From: Vitellaria paradoxa
Lineage: Eukaryota; Streptophyta; Magnoliopsida; Ericales; Sapotaceae
DNA length: 64,000 bases
Reading direction: 5' to 3'
NCBI GenBank assembly: GCA_019916065.1
Contig: CM034236.1
Span: 15,205,167-15,269,166 of the forward strand
The position numbers and the translations under genes were made by a program. A model generated the notes under the pieces. It searched no databases and had not been told where the DNA came from. It was given only the letters and a program-made list of their open reading frames with translations. This document shows positions 1 to 11,668 of the stretch, piece after piece (positions within the stretch are counted from its first letter, which is position 1; each line of letters opens with the position of its first letter).

Positions 1-937
1 AGAGAGGGAGGAAAAGATAAGCCACTGCTCCATATCATAAAGAAGGGGAAAGCTCTTAGGCTAAACCTTAAGGACAAGAAGAGTGGAGGAAGTCACAATT
101 CATCAACTAGTAGAGATGCTTAGGAGCCAGGGTACTTGACTTGATCACATTGAGGCTATCATAAATGAGAACAACTAGCCACTTTGGAGCCTTTATGAGC
201 ATTAGTTTGGCATTGGAGCTCCATTTCCACCACCTCAGTAGATAGATTTTGATGATGTCACTTTTCACTTTTTATATATATCTTTTTTTGAGAATTTAGA
301 GAGTGAACTGTTTGAATGTGTGTTGGTTATTTCATTCTTATTTTGTAATTTAACACTCATGATGAATGTCATAACCTATGTGCATGTTCTTTAATTATGT
401 TTTACTTTATTTATTATTTTTAGAAATTTTAATTGCCCTTTTTTCTGTTTTATTTTTCTGTTATTTCTAGTTACCTCATGTTTGGCACTACTTTATTATG
501 GAACATTATTGTTGAGACTAGTTTGAATTGATTTTATAGCACAGGTTGAAAATGTTTGACACATCTAACATCATCATTAAAGAGCAAAAAAGTGAAAACC
601 TTATGACCGCTTCTAATTAGTGCGTCTAAATAACCCCCAAGTGTAAGGGTGTGCGGTGTAGTTTTAAACTCGGTGAGTCCGAGGTCGAATCCACAGGGAA
701 TCTAATGTTAATTTTTTCCTAAGTTATTTTGGTTTAATTAATTTACTATTTTAATTTATTAAACGAAAAGATTAAAGGTTTGATTTGGTTTTGAAAGATT
801 GTTTACAAAATAAAATAAGGCTAATAAACTAAACATAACAACTCAATAAAACATAAATTTAAACTAAATAATTTAATACCAACTAATTAACTATTGAAAA
901 CTAATAAAATACTAAAAGCAGAATTTAAATTCAGTTT

Positions 938-1436
938 TAACAAATCTAATGAACGCATATTGATTTAGCTTACAAATTAGGGCGGATCCAATTTTTAGGT
1001 TGAATAACAAAGTTTACCTCGGATTGAAATCACATTTAGGATTAATAACCCAGTAAAGATTTTCAATAGAGATTATTTAAATAAAAAGTTCCCTCAACCC
1101 AAAATCTCGTTTAGGATAAATAGGTTGGTAAAGATCTTCAATAAAAATCCATTTGAAAATTAGTTTAGCTCAATCCGAAATCACGTTTAGGATAAATGGA
1201 TTGGTAAGAATATTCAACAAAAACTCATTTGATTCGGATTTATTTTTATTTATTTCAAAAGTATTAAGAAAGTTTTAATCTTATAAAATTATCAGGGATT
1301 TCAGAGAATGTGATCAATTTTATAAGTTTTCAAAAGCTTTTGTATAAATGAAAATTGAATCCGTATAAATGTATTCAACCTTAGTTTTGGATCCGCCCAT
1401 CTTTGATGAGCTAAATCAATACAAACTCTTAATCTA
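938..1436. repeat. Inverted repeat enclosing three ~85-base tandem repeats
   Basis: The left arm (about 938-1007) and right arm (about 1366-1436) are inverted copies: both carry GGGCGGATCCAA next to a GGTTGAATA block and a TATTGATTTAGCT block. Between them, at about 1017-1235, a unit with the pattern (ATCACGTTTAGGATAAATGG, then GGTAAGA, then TTCAATAAAAA) occurs three times with divergence. The arrangement could fold as a long hairpin. It lies inside the retrotransposon remnant and recurs near 46750-47250. Confidence 0.7.
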
Positions 1437-2369
1437 ACACTATAACAATCAAATAAACAAACAATGAAAAAGTAGAGGAAGAGATACATACTTCATAGAT
1501 GAACTCATGAAAATGAATATGCAAACTTCAATCCACAAACTTGAATGTACAGAAACTCTCCTTCTCTAAAAATCTCTATTCAGAAAATAAAACTAAAACT
1601 AAACTATCTTTAAAAAAAAAAAAAAAAAACTTCTGTGATAAAACATTCTCTGCCGAAATCGCCCCTCCTCCCATTTTATGTCAATCTCTATCTCTATATA
1701 TATAAATTACATCAAATCGATTCTGCCATATGGCATTCCGTAGCATTGCCAAAAACAAAACAATTACTGTATTTTTCCATTCGAAATTGCCATTCACGAA
1801 GCTGTGATTTTGGATCTGTATATAGAGGTGGTCCAGACCAGAAGCGGGGGTGTTCGGACGAAATAGAGACGTTAGAGCCTTGAAGAGATGGTCCAAACCA
1901 AGGGTTGGGTGGTTGGGACCATGGGAGAGAGGGTTGGGACCGTACCTTAGGCTACTTTTTTGTCATTTTATTCAAAAACACATCCCGTTCTTCTCAAATC
2001 TGTGAATTAAAGAAGGGTCAAAACTTCATCTCCACCATTCAGAATGAAGATCTTTGTGTCTGCAAGCTACTGTTAAAATTTGAGGCTGATCCAACAGTTG
2101 ATTGTCGTGCAATTACTGTTTAAAGTTGCTGTGCTAGGCAAAGAAATTCTGCACATTTTCTATTTTTTTTTTCCTCTCGTTCAAGCTAATGTTCCTCCTC
2201 TACTTTTCCACTATCTTCACTCTTTTTCATGCTTTTTTTTGTATTTTCAAATATAAATAAAATTAAACTTCAAATATATTTAAATAAAATAAAATTGCAT
2301 GATATAAATCTAAATTATAGCTAAATGATTACACTTTTCAAGTGTAACCACCTTGCACTTTACTCAACT

Positions 2370-2624
2370 AGTGACAATGGGATTGAAAGTTTAGAGGTAG
2401 ATTTAGATGAATGGCTTGATGAGGTATTTGCGGAGACCAATTTCTTACCTTTGCCAATCTAGTACCCTCCCATATTTCTCATACAACCACATTAGTTTTT
2501 TGAGGGATTGGGAAGGGACGGTGTTAACTTAGACCTTTTAGTTAGAATGGAACATGCGGAAATAAATATAGCCATTAAGTGGCTTGATGCGCCTACTTAT
2601 GGCACTGGCACTGAGTCCACCCTA
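2370..2624 (+). pseudogene. Short coding-like remnant of unknown origin
   Basis: Reading from 2370 gives an acidic peptide of 30 residues (contains ESLEVDLDEWLDEVFAETN) up to a stop at 2460-2462. A second stretch from about 2506 reads in another frame (contains VRMEHAEINIAIKWLDAP) up to the edge of the remnant. The composition looks like protein rather than AT-rich noise, but it is too short and broken to name. It also occurs near 48186-48440. It may be a fragment carried by the retroelement. Confidence 0.3.
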
Positions 2625-3780
2625 GCAACATTTTATCCCAATTTGTAATTAGACTAAGATAAAAAATTTAGCTCACAAATGTTTATCATACTTTTTCTAA
2701 AGCCGTAATCCTTGTAAATCTCCTAATGTGATCTTTAACAATTGTTGTATTAATGTAATGAGTAGTTTAACATAATTTGGCTTATCCCAAGATTTTTTTG
2801 ATTTTTTGTTTATTGATCTATGATAGTAGATTTTATAGCATATTAAATTAATTAAAATTAATAAATAAATGTTACAACAAAATTGAAATCTAATTTAAAT
2901 TATATAAAGTGATAAAAAAATTGTTTGACAGAGATATAGAGAAAGAAATAACAATAACGTCTTTCATTCTTTTATCTCGTTTTTTTTTAGATATGATTTT
3001 TCTTAGTTTTTTATCTCAGTTTTTTCGAGAAATGTTTTCACTGATTTTTTTATCACGGTTTTTTTATGAGATGGTTTTCACTCGTCTTTTACCTGGGTGT
3101 TTTTTCTTAGAGCTAGTTTCCACTAATCTTTTATCTTATTTATAATAAAATTACAGTTTTGACAAAATTGAGAGAGAAAGTATTAAAATTAACCTTTTAT
3201 CTCAGTTTTTTAATTAGACTAAGATAAAAATTTAGCTCACAAATTTTTATCATACTTTTTCTAATACCGTGATCTTTATAAATCTCCTAATGTGATGTTT
3301 ATCAATTATCGTATTAATATAATGAATAGTTCAACATAATTTGGCTTATCTTATCAAACCATAAATTATATGTTTTCCACAATTATGCAAGTTAGTGAAG
3401 TCCCACGAGACATATGCAAAAGGTTTTATTTTGATTGCTTTTTCTTTCTTTTTTTTTTGTGGCGCAAGACTGTTTTCCATAGACTAAATTGGAGCCTACA
3501 GGAGTTACGACTAGAAAATAGTTAGGAAGATACGTAGGTGTGAACAAATTGTGAGATTAATGACAACCGGACCTAGAATGAAATTCTTATTTCTACTTGT
3601 GATTTTCATTGATTTTTGGTTTTCGAAACATTATGTCATTTCTAGTTCGGTACACCATATAAAGTTAGATGATTCACTCCCATGGAGCGATCAATCCCGT
3701 ATTTCGTCGGAATGAACTTATGTTAATTTCTTAAATGGATGAACTTATATTTTCATTTTGTCAAAAACAAAAGATAGAAA
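2625..3780. repeat. Array sub-repeat and spacer upstream of gene A
   Basis: This holds one full copy (from about 2750) and one partial copy of the AT-rich sub-repeat that precedes every gene in the array. The marker is TTTTATAGCATATTAAATTA followed by AT-rich sequence, then runs of the type TTTTATCTCG/TTTTATCTCAG with T-tracts, then GACTAAGATAAAAA and TTTAGCTCACAAAT. From about 3360 the sequence is the gene-proximal spacer shared by all copies. The short open frame at 2909-3145 is low-complexity (Leu/Phe from T-tracts) and is not taken as a gene. Confidence 0.8.
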
Positions 3781-3803
3781 GGGAAAGACATGCAAGGAAA
3801 CAG

Positions 3804-4138
3804 CACGTGCAGTTTCATATTTAAATTCGAAGCTAATGTCTAAATTTTAGTGCTAAATTCGCTTATTAGTTTTCTACCTCAATGACGTCTATTTCTCGGC
3901 TAACACAGCCGCATGTGCATGCGGTCTGCTTTTAAAATTTTCATTTTTTTTTATCTCCTAGTACAAGGCCTTCAGGTTGATGCAGAGAATTTCGTTTTCT
4001 ATATGGCGAAATCAAAAAGTGAGATTGAGAGAAAATCCATGGGGTGTCATTAATTCCGAAAGGTCATATGAAATGTACATTTAAGCATCATTAAAGTCCT
4101 CAAAGGATCGGTTACACGCCTTTATCCAACTATATAAA
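3804..4138 (+). promoter_or_regulatory. Conserved promoter block of gene A
   Basis: Elements seen in order: G-box CACGTG at 3804-3809, TGACGTC (bZIP-type) at 3883-3889, a perfect inverted repeat CCGCATG-TG-CATGCGG at 3909-3924 that contains the RY core TGCATG, and a TATA box TATATAAA at 4131-4138. The TATA box is 92 bases before the ATG at 4223. Transcription would then start near 4160-4165, which puts the upstream in-frame ATG at 4157 at or before the start site and favours 4223. The roles of the motifs are inferred from general plant knowledge. Confidence 0.6.
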
Positions 4139-4222
4139 CCTTGCACATAGCGCCCTGTGAACCCAGGCCAATTCCAACCTACTAATTCAAACACTCGGCC
4201 TATCTTTATCAAAAGAAAAATA

Positions 4223-4725
4223 ATGTCTATCCGGCAGCCCGTACGAAACCAGATGGCGGAAATATTCGTTGGCATGCTCTCACTCCTTGTTGCATGTGGC
4301 ATGGCGCATGCTAGACTAGACGTGTACAACCACACAATTAACCAAACACTAGTATTAGACAAATTGAGTGCTTTAACCAGGGATCCGAAGCATCCGTGGT
4401 ACAAGCAACCGTTGCCTGTGGAGGCTTATCCAGGATTCTTTGATTTTTTGACCGCTTGTCTCGATCGTTTAGGTCAAAAGGAATGCGTACACCACGTTTT
4501 AATGAAATGGTCGGAATCGAAAAAAATCTGAAAGATTTTAACTGCAGTTGTACGGTTAAGGAAATAGGGCATAATTGTATCATGGGATTGGCAGGGCTTA
4601 CTGGTCATTTTAAAAAGTTCGAGGGTACTGCTCCTCATATCTACGCCCTGGCTAGCGAACTGTTTTTTACAACTAAGAAGCTAACGAATTGCCCTGCACC
4701 GGAACCTACTCCGACTATGCCCTGA
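4223..4725 (+). pseudogene. Prolamin-like secreted six-cysteine protein, copy A (frameshifted)
   Basis: This is the same gene as the open copy at 56250-56753. Residues 1-30 form a signal peptide that ends MAHA, followed by a region with the sequons NHT and NQT. After codon 92 one base is missing in the T-run at 4497-4500. The frame runs to a stop at 4529-4531 and leaves about 102 residues with only the first two domain cysteines. The rest of the domain is intact in another frame up to TGA at 4723-4725. The same missing base is in copy E (50039), so it is not a random read error, although both copies could come from one source. Differences from the open copy include Val for Ile at residue 16 and a PTPTMP tail. 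Confidence 0.8.
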
Positions 4726-7105
4726 GTCTATATGCACACGAATGTTACTGTATCAGATGATCTAAGATGGTGTTTAATGTATATTGATTTAATCCTACGT
4801 CCAAGCGTTAGATGTTTATTATATTTGTTTCTCAAATAATTAGTGCGGTTTACTACAATGCCAAGTACAATTATAAAGATAATTCCACACTAATCTTCTT
4901 TATAATGCATCCTGGCAACATGATCGACAAACTTACAGTAGTCACACGCTAAAAGTGTGATCTTTTTATGTAAAAACTGAGATGAAAAAAAATTTCACAT
5001 CACTTTTTATCAATTTTGATCTCGCTTTCTTTAAAAAACAGTGGTAAAAATAGACAAATGATCACGCTGAAAAAAATTGGATTATTTTAAGAATAATAAA
5101 AATTCACATGGTAACTTACTATTATGCCATCGTGACATCATGTGACGCCTTGTGATCCTGACAATCTTATATATTTGATATTTTTTTGTTGGTATTGAGA
5201 ATTGAACTCGTGCCATTTTTTGGAAGTTAGCATGCTTGACCGCTAGCCCAAACGATCATTTATATATACATTTTACATATTAATATACATAAACAAATTT
5301 TTATCGTTTTTGGGATTGCAAAAAGTAGTAAAATTATATTGCTTTAATTTAATTATTTTAAGTTTTTTACAATAATTTATTATCACTTTTGCCAACCAAT
5401 TAGTAGCTAAAAGTTACACTTTTCCGATCAATTAGTTGAGAGAAAAGATAAAAAAATTTACTATTATGTAATTATTTTAACTTTTTGTAATAATTTGAAA
5501 TCATAACCAATATATGCAATCAAGCGACTTAATCAATAATTTATGAAATATCCATCATATTTAATTAAAAAAGATCTTAAATCCTTTTCTCATTTTCCTT
5601 TAGTTCTTGTGTATAGCACAAATTTAATCATGACTCACAGTTTACAAAATATTTTTTCATTCCTATTATATTTTTAAAAGTAATTAGACTGCATTTAGTT
5701 TTTGTTTTGGAAAATTATTGTTCAGAATAAAATTTTTGAAAACTATTTTAAGAATTTGATTTGTAATACAAAAATATTTTCAATGGTTATATTTCAAAGT
5801 GAATTCTAAAAAGACAAAAAAATGAAAATTTTTATTGTTTTTATTTCAACATTTTTATCACTTCCAACAAAATGTAAAATAATGTCACTTTTTAATATAA
5901 TTAATATTAAAGATACAATAAACATTTATTAGATATTAAATATTTAATATTCACGTGGCAATAATTCATACAAACTATGAAGGCTGCTCCCATATTTTCA
6001 TTGAAAAAAATAACGATTATACATGTAGCATTATTTAAATCTGATTTGGTAAATTTAGTTTTAGCATTAATCTAAAAACATTTGTGTCTATTCATCTAAG
6101 ATGGTAGGTTTTATTGCATAATAAATTAATTAAAATTAATAAATAAATGTTATAACAAAATTTATGAAATCTAATTTAAATTACATAAAGTGGTAAACAA
6201 AGTTGTTTGATAGAAATTTGGAGAAAGAAATAACAATATTGTCCCTCATTCTTTTATCTCTCCTTTTTTTTAAATATGATTTTTCTCATTTTTTTTATCT
6301 CTATTTTTTCTAGAGATGTTTCCGCTGAACTTTTATCTCAATTTTTTTTTAAAAGATGGTTTTTATTAATCTTTGAACTTGATTTTTTCTGGAGATGATT
6401 TCCACTGGTCATTTATCTTATTTTAAATACAAATACTGTTTTAACAAAACTGAGATAGAAAATATTAAAAGTAACATTTTATCTCAATTTGTAATTAGAT
6501 TAAGATAAAAAATTTAGCTCACAAATGTTTATCATACTTTTTCTAAAGCCGTAATCCTTGTAAATCTCCTAATGTGATCTTTAACAATTGTTGTATTAAT
6601 GTAACGAGTAGTTTAACATAATTTGGCTTATCCCAAGATTTTTTTGATTTTTTGTTTATTGATCTATGATAGTAGATTTTATAGCATATTAAATTAATTA
6701 AAATTAATAAATAAATGTTACAACAAAATTGAAATCTAATTTAAATTATATAAAGTGATAAAAAACATTTTTGACAGAGATATAGAGAAATAAATAACAA
6801 TAACGTCTTTCATTCTTTTATCTCGCTTGTTTTTAGATATGATTTTTCTTAGTTTTTTATCTCAGTTTTTTCTAGGGATGTTTTCACTGATTTTTTATCA
6901 TGGTTTTTTTATGAGATGGTTTTCACTCCTTTTTTACCTGGGTGTTTTTTCTTAGAGCTAGTTTCCACTAATCTTTTATCTTATTTATAATAAAATTACA
7001 GTTTTGACAAAATTGGGAGAGAGAGTATTAAAATTAACCTTCTATCTCAGTTTTTTAATTAGACTAAGATAAAAAGTTTAGCTCACAAATTTTTATCATA
7101 CTTTT
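4726..7105. repeat. Spacer downstream of gene A with two AT-rich sub-repeats
   Basis: The first 190 bases are the gene's conserved 3' flank. At about 4930 it joins sequence that in copy B lies inside a CACTA-like terminus (see 15048). Two sub-repeats follow, marked by the TAAATTAATTAAAATTAATA motif near 6120 and again near 6690, about 565 bases apart. No convincing gene is present. Confidence 0.75.
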
Positions 7106-9453
7106 TGTCACACCCCAGGTTTTACAACCAGAGTATGTGAACAAAAGAACGCATAATACAACATTAAATAACATTTCCTATCTCACATCAGAGCCATAAA
7201 CCCACACTATAGAGCAATGAATATAAAATAAATAAAACTTAACTTTAAATTTAAATAAATGCCTTAGTCAGAGTTAACCAAGCAATAAGTTTCAAAGGCT
7301 AAGCCCAAATATTCTTTCAAAGCTAAATAAAACAATTAATAATAACCTCACAAATAGAGGCTTATTACAATTCACTAAAAAAAAAATAATTCTCTAAAGG
7401 AAATTCTAATGTAATTAAATAAAAACAAATAAATAAATTCCTAATTTCCATGGTGAGTAGGTCCTGCGCATGACTCAAAATCATTACCTGCATCGCAAGC
7501 TGTAAGGGGTTTAGCACTAATACCACGTGTGCTCGAAACCTACTAATAGTATAAATACAAAATGCCCTAGCATGCTACTAAATGAAACAATTATACACAA
7601 GTAGCAATTTCAAACAAGAAATTAAGTTTATTTGTCAATCTATCTTCGTTATAATTTAAATGTGTTTCAGCACCACACAACACATTAAAGAAAAACAAGT
7701 TAATTTCAAGGTACTACTGCTTGGTTGTCTCGTAGAAACAAGACCTAACTGCTTGGTTGTCTCGTAGAAACAAGACCTAACCAATATATATCATTCATTG
7801 ATGTCTGCTTGGTTGTCCCGTAGAAACAGGACTCAACCAATATACACCATCCTTCGGTGTCTGCTTCCTAGGCCGAAGCCTTAGGAATGTAATATGCCAC
7901 CCTTAGGCATTTGCTCGTTTGTAGGTTACTAGCCTACTGGAATCGATAACCAACCCCGCGCGGGTTTCGAGACTTTCAACCCTTGGGTACGTATACCCGA
8001 TATTTTCAGTACCCCTCAACTCAAACAAAATATACTATCAAATTCCACTTCAAATCTATATTAAATAAATTGATCTTTTTATTCCCAAGTAAAAGAAAAA
8101 TTAAATAAATTATGTATCCACACTAGAATACTGTTAGCCACACCACTAATGCTCATCAAACAATTTCATTAACATAACAATCAAACAATTCAAAATGTAT
8201 GATTCAAAGCAATACACGTTGATTACATGGCAAGGGGTTTAATAAATAAATAAATAAATATAAAAAAAAATTCCATCCAACAGTTTGTCTTGGAAAAAAA
8301 AATATCAATGACTTGCACAATATATGAGTATAAATATCTATGGGTCCCATTAGCATATAAAGACAATACTAAAAGCAAATCACTTTGAACATACTTTTTA
8401 TTTGCTACCCGTCATCAAACAATCAATATTATATATATATATATATATCATGGTTTTTATTCATTACATATAAGACACAACAAACATAATAAAAAAAAAT
8501 ATAAACATATTTGATTCATAAATTCATGTGATGTCTGCCAGCAAAAAAAACTTTCAAACAACTAATATGTAAAGACAAAATTCAAAAGAAGACAAATTAT
8601 CATGTAAGGACAAAAGTTTAAGTTTTCTTTATTTTATTCAACTAATGGCTTTTGCTGGACACTCAATTCCCTACCTTTTAACATATATATGTATGTAAGG
8701 TAATAATTCGTATACCTTCTGATCAATTAGGTGGAAGACTTCAATTAAATATGTATACTTACATAGAGTAAAATAAATGCCCAGCAAAAGTTATCCCATC
8801 AATCATACAACTTAATCTACGCAATGGTCTTAAATGCACGTTCCAGGTCACGATTTACAAAGGAAAAAAAAAATCAAAAACTCACCATTTATTTCATTTG
8901 ACAAGTTTGACAGCAATCATTACCTTTTTCAAGTCATTACTTATTAAGTTTAAATATATATATACTTATTTATATATGCAATGCACTGATAATTTCCTTT
9001 CATATAATATATATACGTAAAGAAATTTCATTAATTTAGATGACTCACAGAACGAGACAAAGAAAGAAGGAAAGAAATTTTTTATGGGTTTTGCCCCTTA
9101 CCTGTAATCCAGCAACGGAAACAAATTGGCAACGCAAGAAAAAAAAAATTTGTTACCGGCAAAATCACAGCGCAACCGCTGTACGCCCCTTTTCTTCTTT
9201 CACTCTCGGTTTCTCTTCCTCTCTCTTTTCTAGGGTTTTTAATTTATTAAAATAATTACAGATTATATATTTATAAAGAAGAATTTTAACCCCAACCAAT
9301 TAATTTATTTCTTACTGCCCATAGGTTTAGGAAAATTACACATTCTTCCTAAAATTTAAATCTTTTCACATATAACCAAAAATAGCAACTTAAATTTATC
9401 GAGTAAAAATTTTCAAATTAAATTAAATTATAAAAGAAATCTGGGTTATTACA
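7106..9453 (+). mobile_element. LTR-like insertion, probably a solo LTR (2348 bases)
   Basis: The element starts TGTCACACCCCAGG and ends GGGTTATTACA, so it has TG...CA ends. It interrupts an array sequence that reads CATACTTTTTCTAATACC elsewhere; the flanking T-runs fit a 4-5 base target duplication but cannot be placed exactly. Inside are a degenerate direct repeat (TGCTTGGTTGTCTCGTAGAA at 7718, 7750 and, varied, 7806), a GC palindrome CCCGCGCGGG near 7956 and an (AT)n tract near 8428-8448. There is no coding capacity, which fits a solo LTR of a large gypsy-type element. A non-autonomous element is the alternative. It also occurs at 52925-55279 and, inverted and diverged, at 11669-13915. Confidence 0.65.
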
Positions 9454-10330
9454 TTTTTCTTATACCATGATATTTATAAATCCCCTAATGTGATGTTTAT
9501 CAATTATCCTATTAATATAATGAATAGTTCAACATAATTTGGCTTATCTTATCAAACCATAAATTATATGTTTTCCACATTATATATGCAAGTTAGTGAA
9601 GTCCCACGAGACATATGGAAAAGGTTTTATTTTGATTGCCTTTTTTTTTTTTTTTGTGGCGCAAGACTGTTTTTCATAGACTAAATTGGAGCCTACAAGA
9701 GTTACGACTAGAAAATAGTTAGGAGATACGTAGGTGTGAACAAATTGTGAGATTAATGACAACTAGACCTAGAATGAAATTCTTATTCTACTTGTGATTT
9801 TCTTTGATTTTTTGGTTTTCGAAACATTATGTCATTTCTAATTCGGTACACCATATAAAGTTAGATGATTCACTCCCATGGAGCGATCAATCCCGTATTT
9901 CGTTGGAATGAACTTATATTAATTTGTTAAATGGATGAACTTATATTTTCATTTTGTCAAAAACAAAAGATAGAAAGGGAAGATATGCAAGGAAACAGCA
10001 CGTGCAGTTTCATATTTAAATTCGAAGCTAATGGCTAAATTTTAGTGTTAAATTCGCTTATTAGTTTTCTACCTCAATGACGTCTATTTCTCGGCTAACA
10101 CAGCGCATGTGCGTGCGGTTGCTTTTAAAATTTTCATTTTTTTTTATCTCCTAGTACAAGGCGTTCAGGTTCATGCAGAGGATTTCGTTTTCTATACGGC
10201 GAAATCAAAAAGTGAGATTGACAGAAAATCCATGGGGTGTCATTAATTCGGAAAGGTCATATGAAATGTACATTTAAGCATCATTCAAGTCCTCAAAGGA
10301 TCGGTTACACATCTTTATCCAACTATATAA
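9454..10330 (+). promoter_or_regulatory. Spacer and promoter block of gene B
   Basis: The array spacer resumes right after the LTR-like element. It has the G-box CACGTG at 9999-10004, TGACGTC near 10078 and the TATA box TATATAA at 10324-10330, 91 bases before the ATG at 10415. The palindrome seen in copies A, C and E is damaged here (about 10103-10119, one C missing and an A-to-G change), which removes the RY core. Confidence 0.55.
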
Positions 10331-10414
10331 CCTTGCACATAGCGCCCTGTGAACCCAGGCCAATTCCAACCTACTAATTCAAACACTTGGCCTATCTTTA
10401 TCAAAAGAAAAATA

Positions 10415-10917
10415 ATGTCTATCGGCAGCCCGTACGAAACCAGATGGCGGAAATATTCATTGGCATGCTCTCACTCCTTGTTGCCAGTGGCATGGCGCAT
10501 GCTAGACTAGACGTGTACAACCAAACAATTAACCAAACACTAGTATTAGACAAATTGAGTGCTTTAACCAGGGATCCGAAGCATCCGTGGTACAAGCAAC
10601 CGTTGCCTGTGGAGGCTTATCCAGGATTCTTTGATTTTTTGACCGCTTGTCTCGATCATTTAGGTCAAAAGGAATGCGTACACCACGTTTTTAATGAAAT
10701 GGTCGGAATCGAAAAAAAATTTGAAAGATCTTAACTGCAGTTGTAAGGTTAAGGAAATAGGGCATAATTGCGTCATGGATTGGCAGGGCTTACTGGTCAT
10801 TTTAAAAAGTTCGAGGGTACTGCTCCTCATATCTACGCCCTAGCTAGCGAACTGTTTTTTACAACTAAGAAGCTAACGAGTTGCCCTGCACCCGAACCTG
10901 CTCCGACCAAGCCCTAA
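10415..10917 (+). pseudogene. Prolamin-like secreted protein, copy B (three 1-base indels vs copy F)
   Basis: This is the counterpart of the open gene at 56250-56753 in the 45.8-kb duplication. It differs by a missing C after codon 3 (near 10423), an extra A in the A-run at 10712-10719 and a missing G near 10777. An internal ATG at 10444 (residue 11 of the full protein) would still give the signal peptide and the first two domain cysteines before the stop at 10732-10734. The stop of the full gene is TAA at 10915-10917. All three changes are homopolymer length changes in a region that otherwise matches F, so they may be consensus errors rather than real mutations. Confidence 0.75.
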
Positions 10918-11668
10918 GTCTATATGCATGCAAATGTTACTGTATCAGATGATCTAAGATGGTGTCTATTGTATATTGATTTGATCCTACGTCCAAGCTT
11001 TAGATGTTTATCATATTTGTTTCTCGAGTAATTAGTGGGGTTTATTACGATACCGAGTCCAATTATAAAGATAATTCCATACTAATCTTCATTATAATGC
11101 ATCCAGGCAACATCGAATGTCGCAAATCTTAATATTTCGCTTTTATTTCGTAATGGTTTCTCATTTATGTGGTATGAAATTTACTCGCGAGCATTTTTTT
11201 TTGTGTGCTATCTTCACCAATTAAGAAAATGTTCGTCAAAGAAAATTTGATGGTTTACACTGTCTAGTGGTCCCACACATTAATTATATCAGGAAATGTT
11301 AGCTATTGAACTTTATTGAGGGGATAACCTATATTCTATAAATTTCATTAGTAGTTTAGTGGACAAAATCTATTGAGACACATTTTGGTGAAATTTTCAG
11401 AAAAAATCCATGTCGATGTTTGATCGCAGTTGAAATGACATCATAATTGGGCATTATCGCATCTTCACATTGGTTTGAATTGCGGGATATTTGAGTCATT
11501 ATTACATGATGACACTGGTTCGCAATACGGGTTATTTGAGCAAATGTTTTTTTTTCTCCCAATCATAAGCTTTTATGACGAGGCCTGCAAAATAAATTTT
11601 GTTCAATGATGGCACCCGATTGTTTTGTCCTGCCACGGTCTACAACCTAGGTCCTAAAGGATATTAAT
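10918..11668. other. 3' flank of gene B, no gene seen
   Basis: Up to about 11112 this is the conserved 3' flank shared by all copies. From 11113 it is sequence missing from copies A, C and D, which jump straight to the equivalent of 15177. No protein-like frame is visible. The minus-strand frame at 11356-11562 has no recognisable features. Confidence 0.6.

Larger units (their letters stand above)
1..2624. mobile_element. Retrotransposon remnant, right-hand part (copy of 45815-48440)
   Basis: The first 240 bases continue a degenerate reading frame, seen in full at 45003-46070, that resembles the extra 3' ORF of Athila/Tat elements. From about 630 the sequence has a conserved retroelement-like block (start of the 'accgagtccgaggtcgaatccac' type context near 660-695), then an inverted repeat with tandem repeats at 938-1436, then AT-rich sequence. 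The right edge is near 2624, where the common sub-repeat of the gene array resumes. Small open frames here (for example near 1635-2123) have no family resemblance and are taken as chance. The assignment to Athila/Tat is by inference from the degenerate ORF. Confidence 0.6.

Noticed and set aside
2909..3145. Repeated Phe/Leu-rich frames in sub-repeats (also 21088, 42038, 48725)
   Set aside because: They come from T-tracts in a repeat, vary in frame and end between copies, and lack any protein features beyond hydrophobic composition.
4157..4222. Upstream in-frame start that adds 22 residues to the prolamin-like protein
   Set aside because: It is only about 20-25 bases after the TATA box, so it would lie at or before the transcription start, and it would put a long polar segment before the signal peptide.
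4081..4404. A 107-codon minus-strand frame opposite gene A, also opposite C (18493-18816) and E (49897-50220)
   Set aside because: It lies antisense to the conserved signal peptide and glycosylated segment and follows those codons. It has no promoter or family resemblance and is a by-product of the real gene.
7718..7865. TGCTTGGTTGTC direct repeats as a possible CRISPR-like array
   Set aside because: Only three copies, with uneven spacing of 32 and 56 bases, inside a plant LTR-like element.
8428..8448. (AT)n tract as a possible origin or matrix attachment site
   Set aside because: A simple microsatellite whose length differs between the two copies; nothing else supports a function.
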